Below, one piece after another: positions 27,939 through 36,196 of a DNA stretch of 64,000 bases. A model generated the notes under the pieces. It made no database searches and was not told the DNA's origin. It saw nothing but the letters and a program-made list of their open reading frames with translations. The stretch covers positions 186,001 through 250,000 of the forward strand of contig WSBC01000016.1 of the NCBI GenBank assembly GCA_009758405.1. Direction: 5' to 3'. The stretch's first letter is position 1. The number at the start of each line of letters is the position of its first letter. This DNA comes from Methanobacteriota archaeon (GTDB taxonomy: Archaea > Thermoplasmatota > Thermoplasmata > Thermoplasmatales > ARK-15). The position numbers and the translations under genes were made by a program.

Positions 27939-28001
27939 ATCAGCTGGTAGATCGCCACACTTGCAATGTGGAGGCCCGGGGTTCAAATCCCCGCCGGTCC
28001 A
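27929..28001 (+). tRNA. tRNA-Ala (TGC), overlapped by both neighbouring genes
   Basis: 73 bases. Acceptor GGGCCGG pairs with CCGGTCC, discriminator A. The anticodon arm is CCACA-CTTGCAA-TGTGG, anticodon TGC. No intron. The kptA reading frame covers its first ten bases, and the minus-strand sfsA gene ends inside it (27983-28001). No separate promoter is obvious, so it is probably processed from the kptA transcript. Confidence 0.96.
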
Positions 28002-28675
28002 TCTATTTTAATTTCCAGCATTCCAATTTCATATAATTCTCTTCCATTGAAAAATAATTTATAAGGGAATATTTCCACGCCTTTTTTAAATGCCATTTTT
28101 AGAATTTCCGAAAATTTTGGATCAGCAGAGTAATTTGGCATAAAGTAGTTGGCATCTCTGAATACAAGGAATAGTATACCTGCACCTAGGCCACCTTCCT
28201 TTATTTTAATAAGATCTTCAACGTGCTCTCTACCCCTTGATGTTGGTGCGTCAGGGAATTTTGCGATCTTTCCCTCGACCAATGTACATCCCTTCACCTC
28301 AAGGTAGTAATCAATCCCTTCAAGATTTAATAAAAAATCAAGTCTTTTACCCATATATGGTACCTCCCTTTTCTTAATTTTAAAATTTTTTCCCAGAAAA
28401 CCGCCTAATATTAGATTTTCAGCAATTTTGTTATGGTATTTTGAATTAATCAAAACTAATTCATCTTCAATTTTTACGTAGATAATTTCGCAATTAAGCC
28501 CTGTATTTTTCTTAATAGCATATACCGGATACCCTGGTATTAACAATTCATTTAATCTCCCAGGATCATGTAGGTGGCATATTTTTCCCTCTTCCGTCTC
28601 AACAACAAATCTGTTCAATCTCTTTTTATAATGGTATTCTTCAAATTTACCCTCTATCTCAAAAACCTTATTCAT
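27983..28675 (-). CDS. sfsA: SfsA family nuclease
   Basis: Homologue of SfsA, first seen in E. coli as affecting sugar fermentation and now regarded as a DNA-binding nuclease-fold protein. 230 residues: RFVVETEEGKICHLHDPGRL near the N-terminus, the PD-(D/E)XK-like LEGIDYYLEVKGCTLVEG near residue 125, and FPDAPTSRGREHVEDL. The last five codons and stop lie inside the tRNA-Ala gene on the other strand. Physiological role unknown. Confidence 0.88.
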   Translation of the reverse strand: MNKVFEIEGKFEEYHYKKRLNRFVVETEEGKICHLHDPGRLNELLIPGYPVYAIKKNTGLNCEIIYVKIEDELVLINSKYHNKIAENLILGGFLGKNFKIKKREVPYMGKRLDFLLNLEGIDYYLEVKGCTLVEGKIAKFPDAPTSRGREHVEDLIKIKEGGLGAGILFLVFRDANYFMPNYSADPKFSEILKMAFKKGVEIFPYKLFFNGRELYEIGMLEIKIDGPAGI

Positions 28676-28752
28676 ATAATTTTACATGGAAAAAATATTA
28701 AAAATACTTTACATTGGTTAAAATTAAATAATCACATATATTTCATCAATTA

Positions 28753-29604
28753 ATGGGCATTTTTAGGAACTATTTGGAACTGGGTAAAATTAAAGAAAGT
28801 TTATTGCTAGTTTTTGGGGGTGCAGCAGGAGGTGCACTTGTTCATAACACCTTCAATTTTCTTTATTTCTATTCTCTTTTATTCCTTTTTTTTGCAGTAA
28901 TGGGTACAAATTCTATAACAAACTATATAGATATGGACATAGATAGAATTATGGAAAGGACAAGAAACAGACCTTTACCGAGCGGTAGAATAAAACCACC
29001 AGAAAAGGCCATCTATTTTGGTATAGCCTTAATATTGGTAGGAATTTCTGGGTTCCTTTATTATTCTCTTTTTTATTCTATAATCTGGATCTTGTTGGGA
29101 ATATTATTTGATCCAATTTTATATAATTATCTTACCAAAAGAAGGACACCTTGGAATATTGTAATAGGATCTTTTGCGGGTGGTGCTCCTGTTATGGTGG
29201 TCTGGTCAGCCTTGTCAAAACAATTTTTATCAATTGAAGCTATATTGTTAATGTTTACAATAGTAATATGGACACCAATACACATATGGAGTCTATCAAT
29301 AAGGTACAAGGAAGATTATGAAAAGGCTGGAATACCCATGTTGCCAGTTGTAAAAGGTATAAGATTTACGATACTTGTTATAGCATTTTCTTCAATTCTC
29401 TTGATGGTGATATCTTCAATACTTTCAATCTTATTATCATTTTACCTTTTTTTATTTATAATGTTTCTGAATATTTTTATGATATATATGGTATTGAAGC
29501 TTTTTTCAAGACCTGATGAAAAAACATCCTTCATAGTTTTCAAGATAAGTTCTCCTTACCTGGCCATGCTTTTTCTAGCCATAGTACTATGGGCCATTTT
29601 TTAG
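28753..29604 (+). CDS. ctaB: Protoheme IX farnesyltransferase (heme O synthase)
   Basis: Adds a farnesyl chain to heme B for heme-copper oxidases, so it points to aerobic respiration. 283 residues with about eight membrane segments. The UbiA-type Asp-rich motif is NYIDMDIDRIMERTRNRP near residue 57, and YLTKRRTPWNIVIGSFAGG near 130 is characteristic of heme O synthases. The second Asp motif is YKEDYEKAGIPMLPVV. The oxidase genes are not in the window. Archaea also have UbiA enzymes for lipids, but these motifs favour CtaB. Confidence 0.9.
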   Translation: MGIFRNYLELGKIKESLLLVFGGAAGGALVHNTFNFLYFYSLLFLFFAVMGTNSITNYIDMDIDRIMERTRNRPLPSGRIKPPEKAIYFGIALILVGISGFLYYSLFYSIIWILLGILFDPILYNYLTKRRTPWNIVIGSFAGGAPVMVVWSALSKQFLSIEAILLMFTIVIWTPIHIWSLSIRYKEDYEKAGIPMLPVVKGIRFTILVIAFSSILLMVISSILSILLSFYLFLFIMFLNIFMIYMVLKLFSRPDEKTSFIVFKISSPYLAMLFLAIVLWAIF

Positions 29605-29663
29605 TTTTTTGGAATAAGAAAGGTATAAATACTAAATATAATTTGATCCTTAAGGTGATTTAA

Positions 29664-30320
29664 ATGGGATTAATTAGTGAAGAAGATAAAAAATATCTTA
29701 CAGAGGAATTCGAGAAAAATATGAAGGAAGAGGTGAAGCTATATATATTTACTGTAAAAGATAATTCCTGTAGGTATTGTAAGGAAACTGTGGAAATTTC
29801 AAAGGAGCTAGCTTCACTCTCAGACCTTATTGAGGTAAAGGAATTTGACCTTTCAAGCGAAGAGGCAAAGAAGATGGGTATAGAACACGCACCTACAACA
29901 GTTGTTACAGACGGAGATAAATATGGATCCAGAATAAGATACGTGGGCATCCCTGCAGGCTATGAATTTTCGAGCCTTGTGGAAGATATTATGAGTGTTT
30001 CAAAAAGGAAGGTAGATTTTGACTCACATGTAAAAGAACATCTGGATGAAATTGACAAGCCGATAAGGATTCAGGTATTTGTTACACCAACTTGCCCATA
30101 TTGTCCTAGGGCAGTTAGGGTAGCGCACAAATTTGCACAGTATAACAATAACATCACGGGTGAAATGATTGAGGCTATAGAATTTCCTGACTGGGCAGAT
30201 AAGTTTGGAGTGTCGAGCGTACCTCATATTGTAATAAACGAGGACGTTCAATTTGTGGGGGCATATCCAGAAGAGAATTTCATCGAATTTGTAATGGAAG
30301 CCTATAATAAATCTAAATAG
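29664..30320 (+). CDS. Protein disulfide oxidoreductase (two thioredoxin folds)
   Basis: Glutaredoxin-like protein of archaea, thought to form or shuffle disulfides in the cytosol. 218 residues in two thioredoxin-fold halves, each with its own redox pair: CRYC at residues 36-39 and CPYC at 144-147. The cis-Pro loops APTTVV and SVPHIVIN are visible. No signal peptide. It lies just upstream of the ribonucleotide reductase gene and could serve as its electron donor, which is an inference from position. Confidence 0.9.
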   Translation: MGLISEEDKKYLTEEFEKNMKEEVKLYIFTVKDNSCRYCKETVEISKELASLSDLIEVKEFDLSSEEAKKMGIEHAPTTVVTDGDKYGSRIRYVGIPAGYEFSSLVEDIMSVSKRKVDFDSHVKEHLDEIDKPIRIQVFVTPTCPYCPRAVRVAHKFAQYNNNITGEMIEAIEFPDWADKFGVSSVPHIVINEDVQFVGAYPEENFIEFVMEAYNKSK

Positions 30321-30357
30321 AGAAAAATTTTTCTTTTACCATTAATTTAAATTATTT

Positions 30358-32640
30358 ATGCTTGGTTTAGTTAGGAAAAGGAGCGGTGATTACGTTCTTT
30401 ATAGTCGTGAAAAAATAATTTCAGCTGTTAAAAAGGCACTTAAAGAAACAGGTGAAGTCGAAGATATAGAAAGAGTATCAGAAAACATTGGAGAGATTGT
30501 AGAGAAAAAGTTGCTGAAAAAATTTGAGAGGGAAATTCCAGGGGTAGAGGATATTCAAGATATTGTTGAAGAAACACTAATGGAAAGTGGGTTGATAAAA
30601 ACTGCAAAAGCATATATTTTATACAGGCAGAAAAGAAAAGAAATTAGAGAAATAAAATACCTTTTTGGAATCAAGGATGATCTTAAACTTACAATAAATG
30701 GGGTGAAGGTACTTGAGGCAAGGTATCTTCTAAGGGATGAAAATGGAAAAATAATAGAGACCCCAAGGGAGATGTTCTGGAGGGTGGCAAGATACGTTGC
30801 TCTTGTTGAAATACTATATATAGATGAGGTTTTTGATATAAATAAAAAACAGAAAGAAAAGGATATATTTTCAGTGTATACACCAAAAAGGACCCAGATT
30901 TCACCATATGAAATGGAAATGTTAAAGCGCGCTTATTCCTGGCTGAATAGGGAAAAATGTATGAAGGTATCATTTGATGAACTTTTAAAAATACTCGATG
31001 AAAAATGGGATTATGTTGAAGACTATGCAAAGAAATTTTATGAAATAATGGTAAACCTTGAATTTGTACCAAATTCACCAACATTAATGAATGCAAATAC
31101 GATCCTTGGGCAATTATCTGCCTGCTTTGTAATACCAATTGAAGATTCAATAGAAAGTATCTATGATGCATTAAAATACACCGCACTAATTCATAAGTCA
31201 GGGGGTGGGACTGGATTTTCATTTTCAAAATTAAGACCACAAGGGGATATGGTAGGTTCCACAAAGGGAGTTGCATCAGGACCAGTTTCCTTCATGCAGA
31301 TTTTTGATGTTTCTACGGATGTTATAAAGCAGGGAGGAAAGAGAAGAGGAGCAAACATGGGCATATTAAAGGTGGACCACCCTGATATAGTTCAATTTAT
31401 AAATGCTAAGGGGTTTGAAGGTAAATTTAAGAATTTTAACCTTAGTGTAGCCATTACCGATAGTTTCATGAATGCCCTTGAAAATGATGAAAGTATAAAA
31501 CTAATAAATCCAAGGACCAGAGAGGCAGTAGGAGAAATACCTGCAAGGCAGATATGGAACCTAATAACATCCCAGGCTTGGAAAACAGGAGATCCAGGTG
31601 TTATATTCATAGATGAAATTAATAGGCATAACCCAACACCTCTTCTTGGAGATATTGAAGCTACAAATCCCTGTGGTGAACAACCATTATTACCATACGA
31701 ATCATGCAATCTAGGATCGATAAATCTAAGTAAGTTTGTTGAAAATGGTGCAGTTAACTGGGATAAATTGAGAAAGGTGATAAGAATCGCAGTTCGTTTT
31801 CTTGATGATGTAATAGATGCCAATAAATATCCATTACCTCAAATTGAATATATGACAAAACAAACCAGAAAGATTGGACTGGGGGTAATGGGTTTTGCAG
31901 AGATGCTTATAAAGCTTGGAATACCATATGCATCCAATGAAGCCCTAGAAATTGGTGAAAAGGTAATGGAGTTTATTGAAAAGGTTAGCCACGAAGAGAG
32001 TTCAAATATAGCAAACACAAAGGGAGTCTTCCTAGCATGGGAAAACTCAAAGTGGTTTGATAAAGGTATAAAAATGAGGAATGCTACTACAACAACAATA
32101 GCCCCTACAGGCTCAATATCAATAATTGCAGGTACTTCATCCGGGATTGAACCATTATTTGCCCTTGTTTACATAAGGCAGATTTTAGAAAATACAGAGA
32201 TGCTAGAGGTAAATCAGCTTTTTGAAGAAGAATTAAAAAAGAGAGGTCTTTATTCAGACTCACTTATGAGGGAGGTAGCTCGCAGGGGATCATTACAGGA
32301 TCTGGATCTTCCATCGGAATTAAAAAGGCTATTCCTCACAGCACATGATATTGATTTCAGATGGCATGTTCTGATGCAGGCAGTATTTCAAAGACATACA
32401 GATAATGCAGTCAGTAAAACCATAAATATGAGGAATGATGCTACAATGGAGGAGGTTGAAAAGGCCTATATGCTTGCATATAAATTAAGATGCAAAGGTA
32501 TAACAATATACAGAGATAGGAGTAAGAGGGAGCAAGTTTTATATAAGGGTGGAGATAAGGAAATAGAGGAATTGATATCAAAGCATATAAAATATAAAAA
32601 GGAAGAGATAACACAATCAAAAATATTTGGTGATCAGTAG
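30358..32640 (+). CDS. nrdJ: Adenosylcobalamin-dependent (class II) ribonucleotide reductase
   Basis: Reduces ribonucleotides to deoxyribonucleotides, oxygen-independent. 760 residues: an N-terminal ATP cone (GLVRKRSGDYVLYSREKII, about 1-90), then the ten-stranded barrel with the active-site loop NPCGEQPLLPYESCNLGSINL (Asn437, Cys439, Glu441) and TTTTIAPTGSISIIAGTSSGIEP. The C-terminus, after ITIYRDRSKREQVL, lacks the Cys pair found in most class II enzymes and ends in SKIFGDQ. This may mean direct reduction by a thioredoxin-like partner, such as the adjacent oxidoreductase. The upstream gap is short and the mRNA could be leaderless. Confidence 0.93.
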   Translation: MLGLVRKRSGDYVLYSREKIISAVKKALKETGEVEDIERVSENIGEIVEKKLLKKFEREIPGVEDIQDIVEETLMESGLIKTAKAYILYRQKRKEIREIKYLFGIKDDLKLTINGVKVLEARYLLRDENGKIIETPREMFWRVARYVALVEILYIDEVFDINKKQKEKDIFSVYTPKRTQISPYEMEMLKRAYSWLNREKCMKVSFDELLKILDEKWDYVEDYAKKFYEIMVNLEFVPNSPTLMNANTILGQLSACFVIPIEDSIESIYDALKYTALIHKSGGGTGFSFSKLRPQGDMVGSTKGVASGPVSFMQIFDVSTDVIKQGGKRRGANMGILKVDHPDIVQFINAKGFEGKFKNFNLSVAITDSFMNALENDESIKLINPRTREAVGEIPARQIWNLITSQAWKTGDPGVIFIDEINRHNPTPLLGDIEATNPCGEQPLLPYESCNLGSINLSKFVENGAVNWDKLRKVIRIAVRFLDDVIDANKYPLPQIEYMTKQTRKIGLGVMGFAEMLIKLGIPYASNEALEIGEKVMEFIEKVSHEESSNIANTKGVFLAWENSKWFDKGIKMRNATTTTIAPTGSISIIAGTSSGIEPLFALVYIRQILENTEMLEVNQLFEEELKKRGLYSDSLMREVARRGSLQDLDLPSELKRLFLTAHDIDFRWHVLMQAVFQRHTDNAVSKTINMRNDATMEEVEKAYMLAYKLRCKGITIYRDRSKREQVLYKGGDKEIEELISKHIKYKKEEITQSKIFGDQ

Positions 32641-32673
32641 AATTTAAATATACTCTTGTCATGATTATTAAAA

Positions 32674-32748
32674 AGCGGGGTGGGGTAGCCAGGAAATCCC
32701 GACGGGCTCATAACCCGTAGATCGGTGGTTCAAATCCACCCCCCGCTA
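32674..32748 (+). tRNA. Initiator tRNA-Met (CAT)
   Basis: 75 bases. Acceptor AGCGGGG pairs with CCCCGCT, so the first pair is A-U as in archaeal initiators. The anticodon arm ACGGG-CTCATAA-CCCGT carries the three G-C pairs that mark initiator tRNA; anticodon CAT. The T arm is GGTGG-TTCAAAT-CCACC. A TTTAAATATA box about 27 bases upstream (32643-32652) is the probable promoter and overlaps the nrdJ 3' end. The M24 homologue on the other strand ends in its last three bases. Confidence 0.96.
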
Positions 32749-33711
32749 CTCATCAATTGCTTCAAATCCATGGTCCTTTATAAGTACAGTTCTTTTTACC
32801 CTGAATCCATATTTCCCTTTAATATAAATACCCGGGGAGAATATGAAAATACTATTTCTTTCAAGTTTATCATTACTCCCAGGATATATATATGGAGAAG
32901 AAAATCCCCCTGCAGGATAACCCGTATAGTGTGGATATGAAAAATTCCTTTTTCCAAGATATTCCCTTGATACCATATCTATCTCATTGCAACTTTTACC
33001 CTGGAAAAAATGACGAGAAGAAAATTCAAAAACGCCATTATAAAAATTCCAGAGATCCTTAAGATCATCATTGAAATCTGTAAATATTACTCTTGAGATT
33101 GAAATCTCATATCCTTTATAAAGGGCTCCCATATCAACAAGTATTACATCGCCCTTTTCCACCACCTTATCCCCTGTCCTTCCAAGAGGTACAGAGGTTC
33201 TAGGTCCTGCTGATACAACAGTGGGAAAAATAAAATCATCAAATCCTTTTTTTAACAATCTGTAATCAATCTCTGCCCTTATTTCATTTTCCTTCTCACC
33301 TATAGAAATGTTGGAAATAAAGTCATTAAAGGACTCCACCATTTTTTTTATACCCTCTCTAATTATAGGTATTTCATCATCAAATGGTTTTTTGAATGCA
33401 GGTGAAGGATCGAGGAAATCCGTTTTTATACCGTTTAATTTTTCATGCATCGAAAAAATTTTTTCATTTCTAGTAAATTTAATTAATTCTGAGTCAGGAT
33501 CCATTGTAACAATATATTTTTCATTTTCTAAAGATGAATCATCCTGCGCTTCATGTACTATGAAAAAGACATCACCATCCTTTAAAATCATATATGTAAA
33601 ACTTCTAGATTTTGTTATTTTTGTGACAAACTTATCATTTGGTAAAAAAATAAACATCTTTTCACCTAGAAATAAATTAAGCAATTTTCTTCTCATTTCC
33701 ATATGATTCAT
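32746..33711 (-). CDS. M24 (prolidase/aminopeptidase P fold) protein without its metal site
   Basis: 321 residues in two parts, an N-terminal creatinase-like domain (1-140) and a pita-bread M24 domain. Aligning by eye with prolidase-type motifs, only the first of five metal ligands remains: VDMGALYKGYEISISR keeps Asp1 but has Ser at the second Asp position, TGYPAGG has Tyr for the ligand His, IFSPGIY has Ser for Glu, and RVKRTVL has Lys for the last Glu. It is thus almost certainly not a peptidase; a binding or regulatory role is possible. Start ATG follows GGAGGT. No frameshift is seen. Confidence 0.82.
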   Translation of the reverse strand: MNHMEMRRKLLNLFLGEKMFIFLPNDKFVTKITKSRSFTYMILKDGDVFFIVHEAQDDSSLENEKYIVTMDPDSELIKFTRNEKIFSMHEKLNGIKTDFLDPSPAFKKPFDDEIPIIREGIKKMVESFNDFISNISIGEKENEIRAEIDYRLLKKGFDDFIFPTVVSAGPRTSVPLGRTGDKVVEKGDVILVDMGALYKGYEISISRVIFTDFNDDLKDLWNFYNGVFEFSSRHFFQGKSCNEIDMVSREYLGKRNFSYPHYTGYPAGGFSSPYIYPGSNDKLERNSIFIFSPGIYIKGKYGFRVKRTVLIKDHGFEAIDE

Positions 33712-34015
33712 AATTATTTACCTCCAATCAAAGCAAAGTAATTTTTAATCTGATATTTAATTATATTTTATTCTTATTTCCTTCTTAAGATAAAAAATAT
33801 TTAAAAATAAACTTTTCTAGAAAAATCATATCAATAAAAATTTTGAATAATATGTAAAAATTCTATTTATTTTGATATTTTTTGAATGAAATGAATTTTT
33901 TTGTTAATAGATATTTTTAAAAATTCATCTCTACTTATGGTAATTTATCAAAAAATTTTATATAGATGTAAAATCATGCTGACAATTGTCAGACATATGG
34001 ATGAAGGTGATCTTA
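33712..34015 (+). promoter_or_regulatory. AT-rich gap holding the second ftsZ promoter and a GACAA palindrome
   Basis: Most of this 304-base gap is featureless AT-rich sequence. At its end, a TTTTATATAG box (33957-33966) is followed by the perfect 14-base palindrome CTGACAATTGTCAG (33979-33992), whose centre is 24 bases after the box centre, where transcription should begin. A GAAGGTGATC ribosome-binding site precedes the ATG at 34016. The geometry matches the first ftsZ promoter. Confidence 0.62.
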
Positions 34016-35065
34016 ATGGGATGGGATATGTTATTAAATGAGGCAATGGAATTCAATTCCAGATTCTCCTCTTCAGAAACCAAAATACTTGTTGCAGGAG
34101 TAGGTGGTGCTGGGTGTAATACTGTAAATACATTAAGCGCACTTAACCTTATAGGAGTCGATCTTTTAGCGATAAATACTGATAGGATATCCTTAGAAAG
34201 ATCAGGTGCAAACAAAAAATTATTGCTTGGAAAGAGGTTTGTAAATGGACAATCAACAAGTGGAAATATTGAGTTAGGGGAGCTAATAGCAGAGTCTTCA
34301 ATTCAAGAAATTAACCAGATGCTAGAAGGTTATGATATAATATTTGTTCTAGCGGGGTTAGGAGGAGGGAGTGGCGGTGGTATTGGCCCTGTAGTTGCTC
34401 AGCAGGCAAAAAGAAATAAAAAGTCTCTAGTGGTCTCTATAGTAACATTACCATTCAAAGCAGAAGGGAAAAGGAAAATGGATATTGCTAAACTTTCACT
34501 TGAAAAATTTTATCAAAATTCAAATACGGTTATAGTTCTTGAAAATGATAGATTATTAAATATTGTTCCAAATTTGCCTTTGGAAAAGGCATTTAAGATA
34601 ATGGATTATCTTGTAAGTGACATTATTCATAATATATCAGAGGCAATCAATAAACCCTCAATGATACATATTGATTTTGCTGATCTTATGAAAATAATGA
34701 AAAATGGAGGTACATCAACAGTAATGTATGGAGAAGGTGAAATCAACAGTATACCGGAACTCGTTAGTGATACCCTTAAAAATAAATTTTACAATGTTGA
34801 CCATACCACAGCAGAAGGAGCACTAATTAATATAGTTACAGGGCCACACATGAGTCTTTCAATGATGAATGAGCTTGTTGAAAGACTTACTGAGGGGATG
34901 GATGAAGATTCGGAGAAAAAGGTGGGTATAAGGATAGAAGAAGACCTTTCTACAAAGGTAAGAGTAACTGCAATATTTACTAATGTGAAATATCTTGGAA
35001 TGACTAGGGAAGTTTCCCTTGTGAAGGAGGAGGCATTTTCTGACATTGATTCAGTATTTCCTTAA
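34016..35065 (+). CDS. ftsZ2: Divergent FtsZ paralogue
   Basis: 349 residues of the FtsZ/tubulin fold. The N-terminal VAGVGGAGCNTVNTL is normal, but the tubulin signature reads GLGGGSGGGIGP instead of GGGTGTG, and the T7 loop is HIDFADLMKIM instead of NxDxxD. Nucleotide binding is likely; polymer dynamics or hydrolysis may differ from the first copy (9309). I chose the ATG at 34016 for its AAGGTGATC site; longer frames use TTG at 33986 or an ATG at 34001. It overlaps the convergent trmJ by 62 bases. Confidence 0.9.
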   Translation: MGWDMLLNEAMEFNSRFSSSETKILVAGVGGAGCNTVNTLSALNLIGVDLLAINTDRISLERSGANKKLLLGKRFVNGQSTSGNIELGELIAESSIQEINQMLEGYDIIFVLAGLGGGSGGGIGPVVAQQAKRNKKSLVVSIVTLPFKAEGKRKMDIAKLSLEKFYQNSNTVIVLENDRLLNIVPNLPLEKAFKIMDYLVSDIIHNISEAINKPSMIHIDFADLMKIMKNGGTSTVMYGEGEINSIPELVSDTLKNKFYNVDHTTAEGALINIVTGPHMSLSMMNELVERLTEGMDEDSEKKVGIRIEEDLSTKVRVTAIFTNVKYLGMTREVSLVKEEAFSDIDSVFP

Positions 35066-35735
35066 GAATACCCATAAGTATATGATATTCCCATTTAGTG
35101 ATGCCCGATCTACCTAATAATCTCTTTATCATTCTGTATGAATTTTTTTTCTTGTGATTTGGATAGAGTGTACTATCCACAATCTTAACAATAGTTTGGT
35201 AGAGACGATCTAGATCCTCCCTTTCTGCGAGCTTTTTCTCCTGGGAAATCCCCCTGTTCTTAAAAATCTCGTAAAAAATTATAGCTGCTGCATGTGTTAT
35301 ATTCATAACAGGATACTTTTCACTTGTTTCTATGTGTAAAAACAAGTCCATTTTCTCCAGTTCATCATTTAAAAGACCTATATCTTCTCTTCCAAATACT
35401 ATAGCAACGTTTCCCTCAAATTCCGAAATAAACTTCCCTATTTCTTGTGGGCTTTTTGGTATTCTGAGGAAGTGTTTTTCAGATAATGTTGAAATTCCGC
35501 TAGTTCCTATTACTAAATTCATATTTTTTATCGCATCATCGAGCGAATTAACAATTTTAGCATTTTTAAGTATATCGTCGGCATGCATTGCATATCTATA
35601 GGCTTCCTCATCTATTGGAACCTGGGGATTTACAATAATAAGATTTTCAATGTCAAAATTTTTCATTACTCTAGCGAGTGCGCCTATGTTTCCTTGATAT
35701 TTAGGGGAAACAAATATTACATATATTTTAAGCAT
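35004..35735 (-). CDS. trmJ: TrmJ-like tRNA/rRNA 2'-O-methyltransferase (SPOUT)
   Basis: SAM-dependent ribose methylation, in archaea usually at C32 of tRNA. 243 residues: an N-terminal YVIFVSPKYQGNIGALARVMKNF, the knot motifs VFGREDIGLLNDEL and YPVMNITHAAAIIFYEIF, then a helical C-terminal extension. Its last 20 codons lie over the 3' end of ftsZ2 on the other strand. The end PPPSQGKLP therefore uses sequence shared with ftsZ2. Confidence 0.87.
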   Translation of the reverse strand: MLKIYVIFVSPKYQGNIGALARVMKNFDIENLIIVNPQVPIDEEAYRYAMHADDILKNAKIVNSLDDAIKNMNLVIGTSGISTLSEKHFLRIPKSPQEIGKFISEFEGNVAIVFGREDIGLLNDELEKMDLFLHIETSEKYPVMNITHAAAIIFYEIFKNRGISQEKKLAEREDLDRLYQTIVKIVDSTLYPNHKKKNSYRMIKRLLGRSGITKWEYHILMGILKEILNQCQKMPPPSQGKLP

Positions 35736-36196
35736 AAAAATAAGATATCATTCATTATTAAAATTTTTTATTTTATTAGCCTAGTAGAAATCCTTTTTAA
35801 AAAATGATTTATTATTTTATTTATTTTGTAAGTGTTGCATAATAAAAATTTCATAATTAAATTCTTTCTGGAATTGATTCTATTAATCGAGCTAATCAAA
35901 AACCAAGATTTATTTTAATTAATGTACCTTTTCTATTAATTTCATTTATAATCCCTTAATTTTAATAGAAATCCTTATATTTATGTCTTAAATATTATTG
36001 TTGTAATGCTTGCACTTAAATCCATCAATTAGACCAATGAAGGACTAAAAGGGCCATCAATTGAAGCAATGATCCAGTCAAAAGATGGGGAGCAGATGAT
36101 GGTAAGTAGGATCCTTAGATAGGATTTCTACAAAGCCATTTTATTAATTTGTGTAAATTAAAAAAAAATAAAATATTGAAATACAATCTAATTATC
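35736..36196. other. 461-base gap upstream of the ECF transporter operon
   Basis: AT-rich. It contains the broken reading frame listed separately (36006-36119) and otherwise only TATA-like elements; one lies near 35955-35995. The promoter of the ECF operon should be in the last 60 bases, where AAATTAAAAAAAAATAAAAT is the only AT-rich candidate. Confidence 0.35.
36006..36119 (+). pseudogene. Possible decayed gene fragment with an in-frame TAG
   Basis: From ATG at 36006 one frame reads MLALKSIN, TAG, then TNEGLKGPSIEAMIQSKDG and EQMMVSRILR, TAG at 36120. The composition is more protein-like and GC-richer than the surrounding gap. It may be the remnant of a transposase or other lost gene. No parent family is recognised, and no terminal repeats are visible. 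Confidence 0.3.

Noticed and set aside
32746-33711. Active methionine aminopeptidase or prolidase
   Set aside because: Four of five metal ligands are replaced, and the protein has a creatinase-type N-terminal domain unlike methionine aminopeptidase.
36006-36161. Pyrrolysine gene with TAG read-through
   Set aside because: No pyrrolysine machinery is in the window, other genes use TAG as ordinary stop, and no known protein is matched.
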